Assembly: GCA_963761015.1 (NCBI GenBank)
Contig: CAVXFL010000004.1
Span: forward strand, 1-64,000
Reading direction: 5' to 3'
Source: CAVXFL01 sp963761015
GTDB taxonomy: Bacteria > Pseudomonadota > Alphaproteobacteria > Acetobacterales > Acetobacteraceae
Length of the DNA stretch: 64,000 nucleotides
The notes beneath the pieces were generated by a model that was not told the origin of the DNA, ran no database searches, and saw only the letters and a program-made list of their open reading frames with translations. Shown here piece by piece: positions 19,573 through 29,163 of the stretch. Each line of letters starts with the position of its first letter. Positions within the stretch are counted from its first letter, which is position 1. A program made the position numbers and the translations under genes.

Positions 19573-20226
19573 TTACGCACCAGCGTGACTGCGGTTCAGT
19601 GGCGAAACGGTCCGACCGAGCCCGGCGATCTCGCGCCCGAGCTTCTGCTGCATCGCCTCCGTGAAGGCCGTGTAGTCCGGGCAGGCGAGCGCGAAGGCGC
19701 CCGGGCCGCCGATCACCTCGTCCGTGTAAGTCTGGAGCAGATCCGGCTCCCGGTGCAGGACACAGAGCCCGTTGATCGTGATCCCCGCCGCCGCCATGTG
19801 GTCGCGCACCGGGCCGGGCGGCGGGCCGTCGTTGGAGCGCCCGTCGCCCACCATATCGACCACTTGGCGCGGCGCAGGCGCGGGAGCGGCGGCGAGCAGG
19901 CGCGCGGCCGCGAGCAGCGCGGCACCGACGCCGGTAAGCCCCGGGCGGACGCTGCGGGGCACGTTCGCGACGTCCTCCGCGAAGCCCGCGGCCGCCTTCG
20001 CCGAGCCGATGCGAGTCCAGCCGATCAGCACGTCCTGGGCCGCCGCGCCGGACCATAGCAGCAGCGAGCCCACGCTGGCGCGGCGCGGACCACTGGTCAG
20101 GCCGGCGACGATGGCAGGGTCGCGCAGGGCCGCGGCGAGGCCGCCCGTCATCAGGTTGAACTCGTCGTAGGTAACGCTGGCCGAGCCATCGAGCGCCAGC
20201 ACCAGCGCCAAGTCGACCGGCTCCAT
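19573..20226 (-). CDS. DUF1194 (VWA-like) protein
   Basis: A 217-residue protein starting MEPVDLALVLALDGSASV, where LDGSAS is the MIDAS-like motif of a von Willebrand A fold and occurs right at the N-terminus. Further DUF1194 hallmarks are VVDMVGDGRSNDG and ITINGLCVLH. Many family members have a signal peptide; this one does not, so it could be cytoplasmic or start upstream. The start is set by the ATG nearest the domain. Function is unknown. Confidence 0.8.
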   Translation of the reverse strand: MEPVDLALVLALDGSASVTYDEFNLMTGGLAAALRDPAIVAGLTSGPRRASVGSLLLWSGAAAQDVLIGWTRIGSAKAAAGFAEDVANVPRSVRPGLTGVGAALLAAARLLAAAPAPAPRQVVDMVGDGRSNDGPPPGPVRDHMAAAGITINGLCVLHREPDLLQTYTDEVIGGPGAFALACPDYTAFTEAMQQKLGREIAGLGRTVSPLNRSHAGA

Positions 20227-20317
20227 GCGCCGCCCTTCCGTTCGCCGCTGCGCGCTCTTGAGCGCCCGGCCCGGCTGACCGACTATCGGCGCGCGGGGGC
20301 AATCACAAGGGCAGGCG

Positions 20318-21139
20318 ATGGACGCGGTCAGGCCATACGGCAAGGGGCAATACGCCGGGGGCAAGATGCTCGCCGAGAGCGACGACGGGGTCGGACTCGT
20401 CACCTTCAACCAACCCGACAAGCGCAACGCCATGTCGGTGGCGATGTGGGACGGGCTGGGGGAGATCCTGGACGCCTTCGCGGCCGATCCGGACATCCGG
20501 GTGGTGGTGCTGACCGGCGCGGGGAATCGCGCCTTCGTGTCGGGCGCCGACATCAGCGAGTTCGAGAAGCAGCGCGGCGACGCCGCGGCGCGCCGCGAAT
20601 ACGACCGGCTGACCATGGCCGGGCGCGCGACGCTCGCGCGTTTCCCCAAGCCGATGATCGCCCGCATCCGCGGCTATTGCCTGGGCGGCGGGCTCGCGAT
20701 CGCCATGTCGGCCGATCTGCGCATCGCCGGGCGCGATTCCGAGTTCGGCATTCCCGCGGCGCGGCTCGGCATCGCCTATGGCTTCGACATGACGCAAGTC
20801 CTCGTTTCGCTGGTCGGGCCGGCGCACGCGCGCATGCTGCTCTACAGCGGTTCGCGCATCGACGCGGCGGAGGCGCAACGGATAGGGCTGATCAACCGCA
20901 TGGTGCCGGACGAGGATCTGTCCGACATGGTGGTCGACCTCGCGCGCACCATCGCCGACAATGCGCCGCTGTCGGTGACCGCGGCGAAACTGATCGTGAA
21001 CGAAACCATGAAGGCGGAGCGCGAGCGCGACATGGCGGCGGTGGAACGGGCCGTGGCGGCGTGTTTCGACAGCGAGGATTATCGCGAGGGCCGGCGGGCG
21101 TTCATGGACAAGCGAACCCCGCGCTTCCTCGGGCGCTGA
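20318..21139 (+). CDS. Enoyl-CoA hydratase/isomerase family protein
   Basis: A 273-residue crotonase. The oxyanion hole is in RAFVSGADISEFEK (first NH) and GYCLGGGLAIAMSADLRIA (second); Glu/Asp positions fit a hydratase-like enzyme (SEFGIPAARLGIAYG). The N-terminal ten residues are extra. It probably adds water to 2-enoyl-CoA in fatty-acid or aromatic-CoA breakdown; the exact substrate cannot be read. It stands divergent from the DUF1194 gene, with about 90 bases between, where a promoter should lie. Confidence 0.88.
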   Translation: MDAVRPYGKGQYAGGKMLAESDDGVGLVTFNQPDKRNAMSVAMWDGLGEILDAFAADPDIRVVVLTGAGNRAFVSGADISEFEKQRGDAAARREYDRLTMAGRATLARFPKPMIARIRGYCLGGGLAIAMSADLRIAGRDSEFGIPAARLGIAYGFDMTQVLVSLVGPAHARMLLYSGSRIDAAEAQRIGLINRMVPDEDLSDMVVDLARTIADNAPLSVTAAKLIVNETMKAERERDMAAVERAVAACFDSEDYREGRRAFMDKRTPRFLGR

Positions 21140-21176
21140 CCCTCTCCCGAGCCGAACGCGACGTTGGAGTTGCTCG

Positions 21177-21434
21177 ATGCACTTCCTGTGGATTCTGCTC
21201 ATAGGTGCCATTGCCGGACTGATCGCGCGGATGATTTCGCCCAGCCCGAACAACCCGAACGGCGTGATCATGACCGTGCTGCTCGGCATCGCCGGCGCGG
21301 TGGTAGCGACATTCGTCGGGCGCGCGCTGCACTTTTACCGCCCCGGCCAGAGCGCCGGCCTCATCGGCGCGATCGTGGGCGCGGTGATCGTGCTGGCGGT
21401 CTGGCACGCCGCATCCCGCCGCGCCTACCGGTGA
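21177..21434 (+). CDS. GlsB/YeaQ/YmgE family membrane protein
   Basis: An 85-residue protein with three predicted membrane helices and the family's Gly-rich pattern GAIAGLIARM, LLGIAGAVVATFVG and GLIGAIVGAVIVL. The group is stress-associated in many bacteria, but its mechanism is unknown. It lies 37 bases after the enoyl-CoA hydratase, possibly co-transcribed. Confidence 0.85.
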   Translation: MHFLWILLIGAIAGLIARMISPSPNNPNGVIMTVLLGIAGAVVATFVGRALHFYRPGQSAGLIGAIVGAVIVLAVWHAASRRAYR

Positions 21435-21437
21435 CAG

Positions 21438-23085
21438 CTACATGCGCCGCTTGGCCGCCGCGCGATCGGTGACGGTTGGCGTCACCGGCCTGATCGGTCG
21501 CCGTTCCGCCTTGCCAAACCGCCGGTAATGCGCCGCAGGGTCCATTCCCGCCGCCGCCACGTCGGGATTGGCTTCGAGATAGAGTTGCGGATCGAAGCAA
21601 ATCGGCAGCCCGTCGGTCCGCCGGATCAACCTTGAGAGGAGCCGGCTGAACGGTTCCGGTATGCCGGCGCGACGGGGGGAGCGCAGTTCCAAGCTCTTGC
21701 CGGCAGAAAGCCGCGGCCGATCGCGGTTGCGCATCGCCGCCATGAGCCGCGCAAGCTGGTCTTCCAGGCGAGGGCTCAGCACGCGGATGCGGTGGCGAAT
21801 CTGACGCCGCCACTTCCTTGACGTGGTTGCCACGAACTTGCCGATGGCGAGCATCACGCGCACCACCACGCCCGGGGCGAGGTAATGGCGGAGCGGACTC
21901 TGCTCGGCCGACAGGCCATGCCGCAAACGGTATTTGGCGGGATCGAAATCCGGGCCCGGCTTTCTGCCGGCGGCTTCACCGGCGACGATATAGTCCAGCA
22001 GCGGATTAGTGTCCGGCCCGACCTCGGCGGCATAGGTGCGCAGATACCACGCGGGATCGAAATGCGGATTGGGCTTGCGGCCTTCCCGCCATCCGTCGCG
22101 GCAGAAATGCTCGAGCGGGTCCGTCCCGGCCGCCAGCACATCCTGATATTCCCGCAGATACCAGGCGGCCTGGAACAGGCCGGACTTCTCGAAAACCGCG
22201 CGGACGTCGAGGGGATCGCGTTCCGCTCGGGCGCCCGCGGGTGCCGGCAGCCCGGGGACCGGCATGGCCGTCTCGTCGATGGCGCGAAGCTGCGCGCCCA
22301 CCTCGTCGCGGTTCAAGAAAGTAATGCGCACCCCAGTTGCGGGCGATGTCGCCCGGGCGAATGCCGGTCGACAGGATTTCGTTGCGCTCGGTAACGTAAT
22401 CCGCCCCCAGATTCTTATAGTGCAGCAGCGTCACCTGCTGCTCATTCTCCCACACGATACGCCCGGCCGGCGAAGCGTGGTGGCGGCCGGCTTCGTAGTT
22501 CGTCTGCTTGACCGACGACGGATCGAAAATCGCGAGCTTGTCGAGCCCGAACGCGCGAACCCCGCGCGTGACCAGTTGCCAAAGCGGCTTGTCTTCGGTC
22601 GGGAACGCGTCGGCGATCATGTCGTAGCCGATCGCCTTGATCACGGTGACGCCCTGCTCCCGGCAGGATCGCAAATAGCCCGGGAGATCCTGGCGATACA
22701 GGTGTTCGTCCATCTCGGCGGTGATCACCCAATCCGCGGCGTCGCGGCTTTGCTTCCAGAAGTCGTTGCAAAGCTCGCGCGCCGCAAGAACGAAGGAATC
22801 GCCCGGCACGTCCCAATGGACGACGGTTACACGTTCGTCGCCCGCCAGCATGCCGAGCGATCCGTCGGTCGATCCGTTGTCGTAGATGAAAAATCGATCG
22901 ACCAGGCCATGATAATGCCGGAAGAAATACGGGATCATCCGTGCCTCGTTCCAGCACAAGGCGTAAAGATGCACGTGATCCCGTCCGGCACGCTTCAGGT
23001 TGCTCGGGTTCGGCCGGCGCAAGCTCACCGCTGCAATTCCGTATAAGCGCCCATTCGTCGCGGTACCCCGTCTGGGGCGGCGCAT
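21438..23085 (-). CDS. Glycosyltransferase family 2 with C-terminal DPxWYLxxY repeats (frameshifted)
   Basis: The N-terminal half is a GT-A glycosyltransferase of the Glyco_tranf_2_4 type (HVHLYALCWNEARMIPYFFR, FFIYDNGSTDGSL, WVITAEMDEHLY with the DxD-like site). One extra base in the AAA run near 22,318 (TTT on the coding strand) breaks the frame. Removing it gives GAHYFLNRDEVGAQL and joins the halves. The C-terminal half carries four degenerate modules of the type FDPAWYLRTYxxxVGxxxNPLxDY. Restored length is about 548 residues. It probably transfers sugar to an envelope polysaccharide. The true start may be the GTG at VHLYAL. Confidence 0.75.
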
Positions 23086-23291
23086 CCGACCACCCTCGCG
23101 GGCAGGTTTACCCTCCGCCCGGCACGTCCGGCAACGTCGGGCTCTCCGTCGCTCGCATCGATCTTTCGCCGCCCCGGTCCTCTCCCTGAGAACCGTATTT
23201 GCCGAGCGGGGCCTCACGCACTAGGGTTGTCCCATATTCTTGGCCTGAGACATCGTGCATTTCGCACGGCCCCCGAGCGAGAGGGCACGTG

Positions 23292-24089
23292 ATGGACGTG
23301 TTGCATTCCGCCCTGGCGGTGCTGTCCGGCGGACTGATCGGATTTACGCTCGGCCTGATCGGCGGCGGCGGGTCGATTCTCGCGACCCCGATGCTGCTTT
23401 ACATCGTCGGCCTGCGCCCGCACGAGGCGATCGGCACCGGGGCGCTCGCCGTCTCGATGAACGCCTTCGCCAATCTCGCCAGCCACGCGCGCGCCGGCAA
23501 CGTGCGATGGCCGAGCGCCATCCTGTTCGCCTGCGTCGGCGTGGTCGGCGCCGCCATCGGGTCGAGCATCGGCAAGGCGGTCGACGGACGGCGACTGCTG
23601 TTTCTGTTCGGCATTCTCATGATCGTGGTCGGCGTCGTCATGCTGCGCCGCGGACAGCGCACCAAGCCCGCCGCCAGCGTGCACACGGACGGACGCCAAC
23701 GGCCGTTCACGTTTGTCCTGGTCGCCGGCGCCGCGCTGACTGTCGGCATGCTATCCGGATTTTTCGGCATCGGCGGCGGCTTCCTGATCGTCCCCGGACT
23801 GCTGTTTTCGACCGGCATGCCGATGATCTCCGCGATCGGGTCCTCGCTGCTCTCGGTCGGCAGTTTCGGGCTGACCACGGCGGTGAATTACGCGGTTTCC
23901 GGGCTCGTCGATTGGCTGGTCGCGGCCGAATACATCGCCGGCGGCATTCTCGGCGGCCTGGTCGGGATGCGGCTAGCCGTTCGCCTCGCCCCGCGCCGGG
24001 CGCTGCTCAATCAGATCTTTGCCGGATTCGTGTTTGCCGTCGCCGCTTATATGCTGTACCGTAACGTGTCCTACATGCGCCGGGGATAG
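23292..24089 (+). CDS. TSUP family (TauE/SafE) membrane transporter
   Basis: A 265-residue inner-membrane protein with eight to nine helices in two homologous halves. Each half carries the family Gly motif: GFTLGLIGGGGSILATPML and GMLSGFFGIGGGFLIVPGL. The start MDVLHSALAVLSGG was chosen because the first helix begins immediately. TSUP members export or import sulfite, sulfonates or other organic anions; the substrate here is unknown. Its downstream neighbour may be a DsrE-like exported protein, a weak hint of sulfur chemistry. Confidence 0.9.
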   Translation: MDVLHSALAVLSGGLIGFTLGLIGGGGSILATPMLLYIVGLRPHEAIGTGALAVSMNAFANLASHARAGNVRWPSAILFACVGVVGAAIGSSIGKAVDGRRLLFLFGILMIVVGVVMLRRGQRTKPAASVHTDGRQRPFTFVLVAGAALTVGMLSGFFGIGGGFLIVPGLLFSTGMPMISAIGSSLLSVGSFGLTTAVNYAVSGLVDWLVAAEYIAGGILGGLVGMRLAVRLAPRRALLNQIFAGFVFAVAAYMLYRNVSYMRRG

Positions 24090-24196
24090 CGGCGACCGCA
24101 CGGCAAGGCCGTCAACCCGTTCCTCGTTCCAAGGTGCCGCGTCTCTGCCGTGGCGTCTGGCGAAGGCGCAAAAATCCTTCCAGGGAGGAGAGCACA

Positions 24197-24874
24197 ATGG
24201 TCGACCCGAAACTCGCACCCGATCGACGCCATTTTCTGGCCGGCGCGGCGACGCTCGGCGCCGCGATCGGGCTGCCGGAACTGGCGGATTCGGCCAGCGC
24301 CGCCGAACCTGCGGACGCCGCCATGGCGACGGATTTCACGAAGTGGCTCGATTCGATCAGCGGCAAGCACCGGCAACTGTACGATGCTCCCGCGCCGAAC
24401 GGTGGCATGCCGTTGATCTGGTCCTACGTGTTTCTGCTCACCGCTCCCGCGGCTTACGCCGTGCCGGAGAGCGACCTCGGCGTTGTTCTCGTGATACGCC
24501 ATCATGCCATCCCGTTCGCCTTGAGCAGTCCGCTGTGGGCGAAGTACAAGTTGGGCGAGTTCTTCAAGATCACAGACCCAGCCACCAAGGCGCCGTCCAC
24601 GCGCAACTTCTTCGTTCACTCGAAGCCGGGAGATTTGTTCATTCCCGATGCGTCGCTGGACAAGCTGATGGCGCGCGGCGTCAAGGTCGGCGCCTGCAAC
24701 ATGGCGATCACGGTCTATAGCGGCATCTTCGCCAGGCAGCTGAATTTGCCGGCGGACCAGGTCAAGCAGGAATGGATCGCCGGCGTCGTGCCCGGCATGC
24801 ACGTCGTGCCCTCGGGTGTCGTGGCGGTCAACGGTGCCCAGTCGCGCGGCTGCGCCTACTGCTTCGCGGGGTAG
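24197..24874 (+). CDS. Tat-exported protein, possibly DsrE-like
   Basis: A 225-residue protein with a twin-arginine signal (DRRHFLAGAATLGAA, cleavage near ASAAEP) and a good Shine-Dalgarno (GGGAGGAG). The mature part contains VVLVIRHHAIPFAL and LMARGVKVGACNMAI, reminiscent of the DsrE/F-like fold, and ends with a pair of cysteines in GCAYCFAG. It should act folded in the periplasm. Related exported proteins occur in soil bacteria, but I know no proven function. The fold call is inference. Confidence 0.7.
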   Translation: MVDPKLAPDRRHFLAGAATLGAAIGLPELADSASAAEPADAAMATDFTKWLDSISGKHRQLYDAPAPNGGMPLIWSYVFLLTAPAAYAVPESDLGVVLVIRHHAIPFALSSPLWAKYKLGEFFKITDPATKAPSTRNFFVHSKPGDLFIPDASLDKLMARGVKVGACNMAITVYSGIFARQLNLPADQVKQEWIAGVVPGMHVVPSGVVAVNGAQSRGCAYCFAG

Positions 24875-24912
24875 CGCTCCGCGCGAGTTGCCGGCCCGAT
24901 AGGGTCCCGAAG

Positions 24913-25932
24913 TTACAGCGCCAAGGCCTGCAGCAGGTCACTGTCCGCGACTGCGGCGGTGCCCGGCTTCCCGGCGGTCACCTCGGCCGCCACGCTCGCG
25001 AGTCGCGCCGCCACCCTGAGCCCGAGCCCGACAGCCAGCCCGGCCGCGAGCGCCGCGATAACCGCATCCACGGCCGCCGGCGCCGCGAGCCGTGGCGTCG
25101 GGTCCGCCGAGCAGTGGTACGCGCCGTCGGCATCGGCCAGGGTCAGCCCGCCCGAATCCTGCAACAGCACGGCGGCGCCAAAACCATGTCGCTCGCGCAG
25201 CAAGCGCGCCGCGGCGGCGGCCTCCGTCGGCATGTCGAGGCCCGACCGATCGGCGGCCGGCAGATCCTCCCGCCGCACCACGACCACGTCGGCCCCGGCG
25301 TAGCGCGCATGATCGGCGCCGTGCGGGGCGACGACGACCGGCCGCCCGCAATTGCGGGCGTCGCCGAGTAGCTGGCGCGGCATGGCCCCGGCCAGCACGC
25401 CCTTGCCGTGATCCGACAGCACCGTCACCGTGGTGGCCACCATGGCGTCGCGGGCGATCCGGAGCAGCCGCTCGGCCAGCTTGGTTTGGATCGGGCCGGT
25501 TTCCTCCTGATCGGCGCGCAGCACCGGGCGGCCGTCGGCGAGAAAGCGGGTCCTCAGCGTTGTCGTGCGGCCGCCCTGGACCAGCAGCCAGGGCTCGACC
25601 CCGGGCTGGCCGCCGATCAGGCCGGTCAGGTCCGAGCCGGTCTGGTCGTCGCCGACGACAGAGACGAACGACACGGACGCCCCGAGCGCGGTGAGTTGCC
25701 GAACCAGATTGGCCGCCCCGCCGGGCAGCCCGACCTCGTGCTCGACCTCCAGGACGGGAAACAGCGCGTCGGGGGTGGCGTGCCTGAGTTGGCCGTAGAC
25801 GTAGCGATCCAGCATGGCATCGCCGACCACTAGCAGGCTGGCACGCCCGAGCCGGCCCACGGCATCGGCTAAATCCGGTGCATCGGCGTGGCGCCGAGAG
25901 GCTGCCATCACGCCGGATCTCATGTTTCGCAT
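24913..25932 (-). CDS. PfkB family protein resembling HldE kinase domain, degenerate motifs
   Basis: A 339-residue ribokinase-fold protein that aligns in general with the heptose-7-phosphate kinase domain of HldE (VVGDAMLDRYVYGQ at 35-48, GLPGGAANLVRQL at 68-80, LSDHGKGVL at 172-180). Two conserved sites are altered: the expected DPKG segment reads APHG (about 202-205), and the catalytic GAGD anion-hole motif reads AAVD (286-289), keeping the Asp but losing both glycines. It lacks the adenylyltransferase domain of full HldE. It may be a weakened or re-purposed kinase. It is followed on the same strand by an unrelated phosphatase gene upstream at 25995. Confidence 0.75.
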   Translation of the reverse strand: MRNMRSGVMAASRRHADAPDLADAVGRLGRASLLVVGDAMLDRYVYGQLRHATPDALFPVLEVEHEVGLPGGAANLVRQLTALGASVSFVSVVGDDQTGSDLTGLIGGQPGVEPWLLVQGGRTTTLRTRFLADGRPVLRADQEETGPIQTKLAERLLRIARDAMVATTVTVLSDHGKGVLAGAMPRQLLGDARNCGRPVVVAPHGADHARYAGADVVVVRREDLPAADRSGLDMPTEAAAAARLLRERHGFGAAVLLQDSGGLTLADADGAYHCSADPTPRLAAPAAVDAVIAALAAGLAVGLGLRVAARLASVAAEVTAGKPGTAAVADSDLLQALAL

Positions 25933-25994
25933 CGATTACGGCGTAGCCTCCCGCGGCCGGGCTTGCAAGCCAAACGCCGCTGATAATGGCGCGT

Positions 25995-26714
25995 TCACCG
26001 GCCTATGAAGCCGACCTTTTCGCCCTCGAATACGGCGCAAGTCAGGCGACCGCCCATGACCGCACCGGTATCGATGCCGATCCGGTTCGGCCGGAGCGCC
26101 GGCTCCCTGATCGGCGTGTGGCCATGCACCACGACCGCCCCGAAATCCCCCCGGTAGGACAGGAACGGCTCGCGGATCCACATCAGGTCCTGGGCCGATT
26201 GCTGGTCCAGCGGCACGCCCGGCCGAACGCCGGCGTGCACGAACAGGTAATCGCCGGCTTCGTGCCGCATCGACAGCCGGCGGAGAAACGCGAGATGATC
26301 GGGCGGGATGCCGGGCAGCCATGCCGCGCCACCGCCCCGCGGGTCTAGCCCCCAGCTCGCCAGCGTCGCCATCCCGCCATTGAACAGCCAGTGCTCGGCG
26401 AGCCGCGCCTCCTCCGGGGCGGCAAGCGCCTGCAGCAGCATATCCTCGTGATTGCCCATGAGGTTGACGACGCGCAGACCGGGCGCGACGGGCTCGTGCA
26501 GCAGAATGTCGATGACGCCGGCGCTGTCCGGTCCGCGGTCGATGTAGTCGCCGATATGGAGCAGCAGCGGCGCCGCGACCGGCCGCTCGGTGAGATCCGC
26601 CGCGATCGCGCCGTGGACCTCGCGCAGGCGCTCGGCGCAGCCATGCACATCGCCGACCGCGTAGATTCGCTGGCCCTCGGGCAGAGCAGCCGGCGCGTCG
26701 TGCCAATCGATCAT
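25995..26714 (-). CDS. PPP-type metallophosphoesterase (serine/threonine phosphatase-like)
   Basis: A 239-residue protein with all PPP motifs: AVGDVHGC (about 19), GDYIDRGPDS (about 54), NLMGNHEDM (about 85), FVHAGVRPG (about 166) and VVHGHTP (about 195). This family contains bacterial Ser/Thr/Tyr phosphatases and diadenosine tetraphosphatase-like enzymes. There is no signal peptide. The gene lies upstream of the PfkB-like gene on the same strand, about 60 bases apart, so the two may be co-transcribed. Confidence 0.88.
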   Translation of the reverse strand: MIDWHDAPAALPEGQRIYAVGDVHGCAERLREVHGAIAADLTERPVAAPLLLHIGDYIDRGPDSAGVIDILLHEPVAPGLRVVNLMGNHEDMLLQALAAPEEARLAEHWLFNGGMATLASWGLDPRGGGAAWLPGIPPDHLAFLRRLSMRHEAGDYLFVHAGVRPGVPLDQQSAQDLMWIREPFLSYRGDFGAVVVHGHTPIREPALRPNRIGIDTGAVMGGRLTCAVFEGEKVGFIGR

Positions 26715-26793
26715 GGCTGGCAGATAATGTCGGCGCCGCGCGCGAGACGATACCGGCCTTGGCCAGGGCGGCGCGGCGGACTAATCCGCCCGC

Positions 26794-27538
26794 ATGGATG
26801 TGATCAGGGTGGAGGCGCTCACCAAGCGCTACGGCCGCACGCTCGCCGTGGACGGCATCGACTTTTCGGTGGCGGCCGGCGAGACCATCGGGCTGCTTGG
26901 GCGGCAATGGCGCCGGCAAGACGACCACCATCGCCATGCTGCTCGGCCTCTTGGTGCCGACCGCCGGGTCCGTGCACGTGCTCGGCCACGACATCGCGCG
27001 CGACCGCTTCGCCGCGTTGGCGCGGATGAATTTTTCCTCCCCCTACGTCGCCCTGCCGCACCGGCTGAAGGTGGCGGAGAATTTGCGCGTCTACGGCCAT
27101 CTCTACGGCGTGCCCCACACCGAGCGCCGCATCCGCGAACTGGCCGACCAGCTCGATCTGCACGATCTGCTCGACCGCCCGGCGGGCGAGTTGTCCGCGG
27201 GGCAGAAGACGCGGGTGGCGCTGGCGAAGGCGCTGATCAACCGCCCGGAGGTGCTGCTGTTGGACGAGCCGACCGCCAGCCTCGATCCCGACACCGGCGA
27301 CTTCGTGCGGACCTGGCTGGAGAAATACCGCGCCGAGAGCGGCTGCACGATCCTGCTCGCCTCGCATAATATGGCCGAGGTGGAGCGGCTCTGTTCCTAT
27401 GTGCTGATGATGCGCCAGGGCCGCATCGTCGATCGCGGCAGCCCGCGCGAGCTGCTGGACCGTTACGGGCGCGAGGACCTGGAGGACGTGTTCCTCGACA
27501 TCGCCCGCAATCGGCGGCAGCGGGAGGCGGCGTTGTGA
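26794..27538 (+). CDS. ABC-2 type transporter ATP-binding protein (frameshifted)
   Basis: MDVIRVEALTKRYGRTLAVDGIDF opens a typical ABC ATPase, but the frame breaks inside the Walker A loop. Removing one G from GGG at 26899-26901 gives GLLGGNGAGKTTTIAML and continues to LSAGQKTRVALAKAL (signature), LLLDEPTASLDPD (Walker B) and LLASHNMAEVE (H-loop). Restored length is about 247 residues. It pairs with the ABC-2 permease 52 bases downstream to form an exporter; drugs, polysaccharide or lipid are possible substrates. Confidence 0.88.
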
Positions 27539-27590
27539 GTGGGCTTGTTCCCCCCGTCCCCCTCCCGAAAGTGGAGCCTACCGTGCGTGG

Positions 27591-28415
27591 ATGCCTCGCA
27601 GCATGAAACCGGCGCTGCGCCGGATCTGGGGGCTGATGTACCGCCATCTGGCGCTGTATCGCGGCTCGTGGCCGCGGCTTCTGGAACTCGCCTACTGGCC
27701 GGTGCTGCAGATGTGCATCTGGGGCTTTACCGCGAGCTTCGTCGCCTCGCGGGCGGCCAGCGTGCCCGGCCATGCCGTGGCAATCGCCGCGAGCACGCTG
27801 CTGGGCGGCGTGCTGCTGTGGGAAGTCGCGCTGCGCAGCCAGATGGGCGTGGCCGTGAGCTTCCTCGAGGAATTGTGGTCGCGGAACCTGGGCCACCTGT
27901 TCGTCAGCCCGTTGCGGCCCTGGGAACTGGTGGCGGCGCTGCTCGGCATGTCGGTGATCCGGATGCTCGCCGGCGTGCTGCCGGCGGTCGGGCTGGCGTG
28001 GCTGCTGTACGCCTACAACCTGTTCGCCTTCGGGCCCATCCTGGTGGTGTTCTTCGCCAATCTGCTGGTCATGGGCTGGTGGGTGGCGCTCGGCGTGGTG
28101 TCGCTGATCCTGCGCCACGGCATCGGCGCGGAGGCGCTCGCCTGGTCGGTGTTGTTCGGCCTGACCCCGTTCTCGGCGGTGTTCTATCCGGTATCCGTGC
28201 TGCCGCGCGTGCTGCAGCCGGTTGCGCTGGCGCTGCCGTCGGCGCACGTCTTCGAGGGCATGCGCGCCGTGCTCTACCAGGGCGTGATCCGCTGGGACCA
28301 TCTGGCCTGGGCGGCGGGGCTGAATGTCCTCTGGACCTTGGCCGCCGTCGCGGTGTTCGCCCGCCAGTTCCATGCGGCGCGGGTCCGCGGCGCGCTGCTC
28401 AGCATCGGCGAATGA
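27591..28415 (+). CDS. ABC-2 type transporter permease
   Basis: A 274-residue inner-membrane protein with six helices. It shows the ABC-2 coupling region LRSQMGVAVSFLEELWSRNL and the C-terminal PFSAVFYPVSVLP that is conserved in YadH/NodJ-like permeases. It forms an exporter with the preceding ATPase. Its stop overlaps the start of the histidine phosphatase gene by four bases, so the three genes form one operon. Confidence 0.88.
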   Translation: MPRSMKPALRRIWGLMYRHLALYRGSWPRLLELAYWPVLQMCIWGFTASFVASRAASVPGHAVAIAASTLLGGVLLWEVALRSQMGVAVSFLEELWSRNLGHLFVSPLRPWELVAALLGMSVIRMLAGVLPAVGLAWLLYAYNLFAFGPILVVFFANLLVMGWWVALGVVSLILRHGIGAEALAWSVLFGLTPFSAVFYPVSVLPRVLQPVALALPSAHVFEGMRAVLYQGVIRWDHLAWAAGLNVLWTLAAVAVFARQFHAARVRGALLSIGE

Positions 28416-29029
28416 GCCCGGCGCGGTTCTGGCTGATCCGGCACGCCATCGTCGAGGAGAACGCGCGCGCCGTGCTGTACGGCACGCGGGACGTGCAGCT
28501 TTGCCCGGAGAGCCTGGTGGCGCAGGCAGCGATGTATCGCGCGCTCGCGGCCTGCCTGCCGCGCCCGGCGCGCTGGCTGGTGACGCCGCTCTCGCGCACC
28601 AGCCGCACCGCCGAGGCGATCTTCGCGGCCGGCTATCCGAGGCAGATGCTCGCGGTCGAGCCGGGCCTCATCGAGCAGCGGCTCGGCGAGTGGGAGGGCT
28701 TGGCCCATGCCGACCTGCCCGCGCGCCTGACCTTGCCGGCGCACGCCTTCTGGCCGCTCGGCGGACACGAGCGGCCGCCGGGCGGGGAAAGCGTGGTGGA
28801 GGTGATCGCGCGGGTCGGCGCCAGCCTGGAACGGCTCGCCGCCGGCCATGCCGGGGAGGACTTGGTGGCGGTGAGCCACGGCGGCGCGATCCGCGCCGCG
28901 CTCGCCCACGCGCTCGATATCGGCCCCGATAATGCGCTCCATCTGGCGGTGCAAAACCTGTCGCTGACGCGAATCGAGCGCCATGCCCGGGCATGGCGCG
29001 TGGTCTGCGTCAACCAATTGTTCGAGTAG
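28412..29029 (+). CDS. Histidine phosphatase family protein
   Basis: A 205-residue phosphoglycerate-mutase-like phosphatase. The catalytic motif reads WLIRHAIVEEN (RHA instead of the usual RHG, catalytic His kept), with a second arginine in TPLSRTSRTAEAI, Glu in RLGEWEG and the late His in AVSHGGAIRAAL. Members dephosphorylate sugars, cobalamin precursors or other small molecules. Its ATGA overlap with the ABC permease implies coupled expression, but I know no mechanistic link. Confidence 0.88.
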   Translation: MSPARFWLIRHAIVEENARAVLYGTRDVQLCPESLVAQAAMYRALAACLPRPARWLVTPLSRTSRTAEAIFAAGYPRQMLAVEPGLIEQRLGEWEGLAHADLPARLTLPAHAFWPLGGHERPPGGESVVEVIARVGASLERLAAGHAGEDLVAVSHGGAIRAALAHALDIGPDNALHLAVQNLSLTRIERHARAWRVVCVNQLFE

Positions 29030-29163
29030 GCGCCCGGCAAACGCCGCGCAAACCAACCGCTTAGCTGGAAACCGGCGTGTCGGCGCGGCACCGAATCCAC
29101 AGTTTTGTTGTCAACAACTCTGATGCGGTGGCAATATCCGCTCGTAAGGAGTGGAGACTCCAC

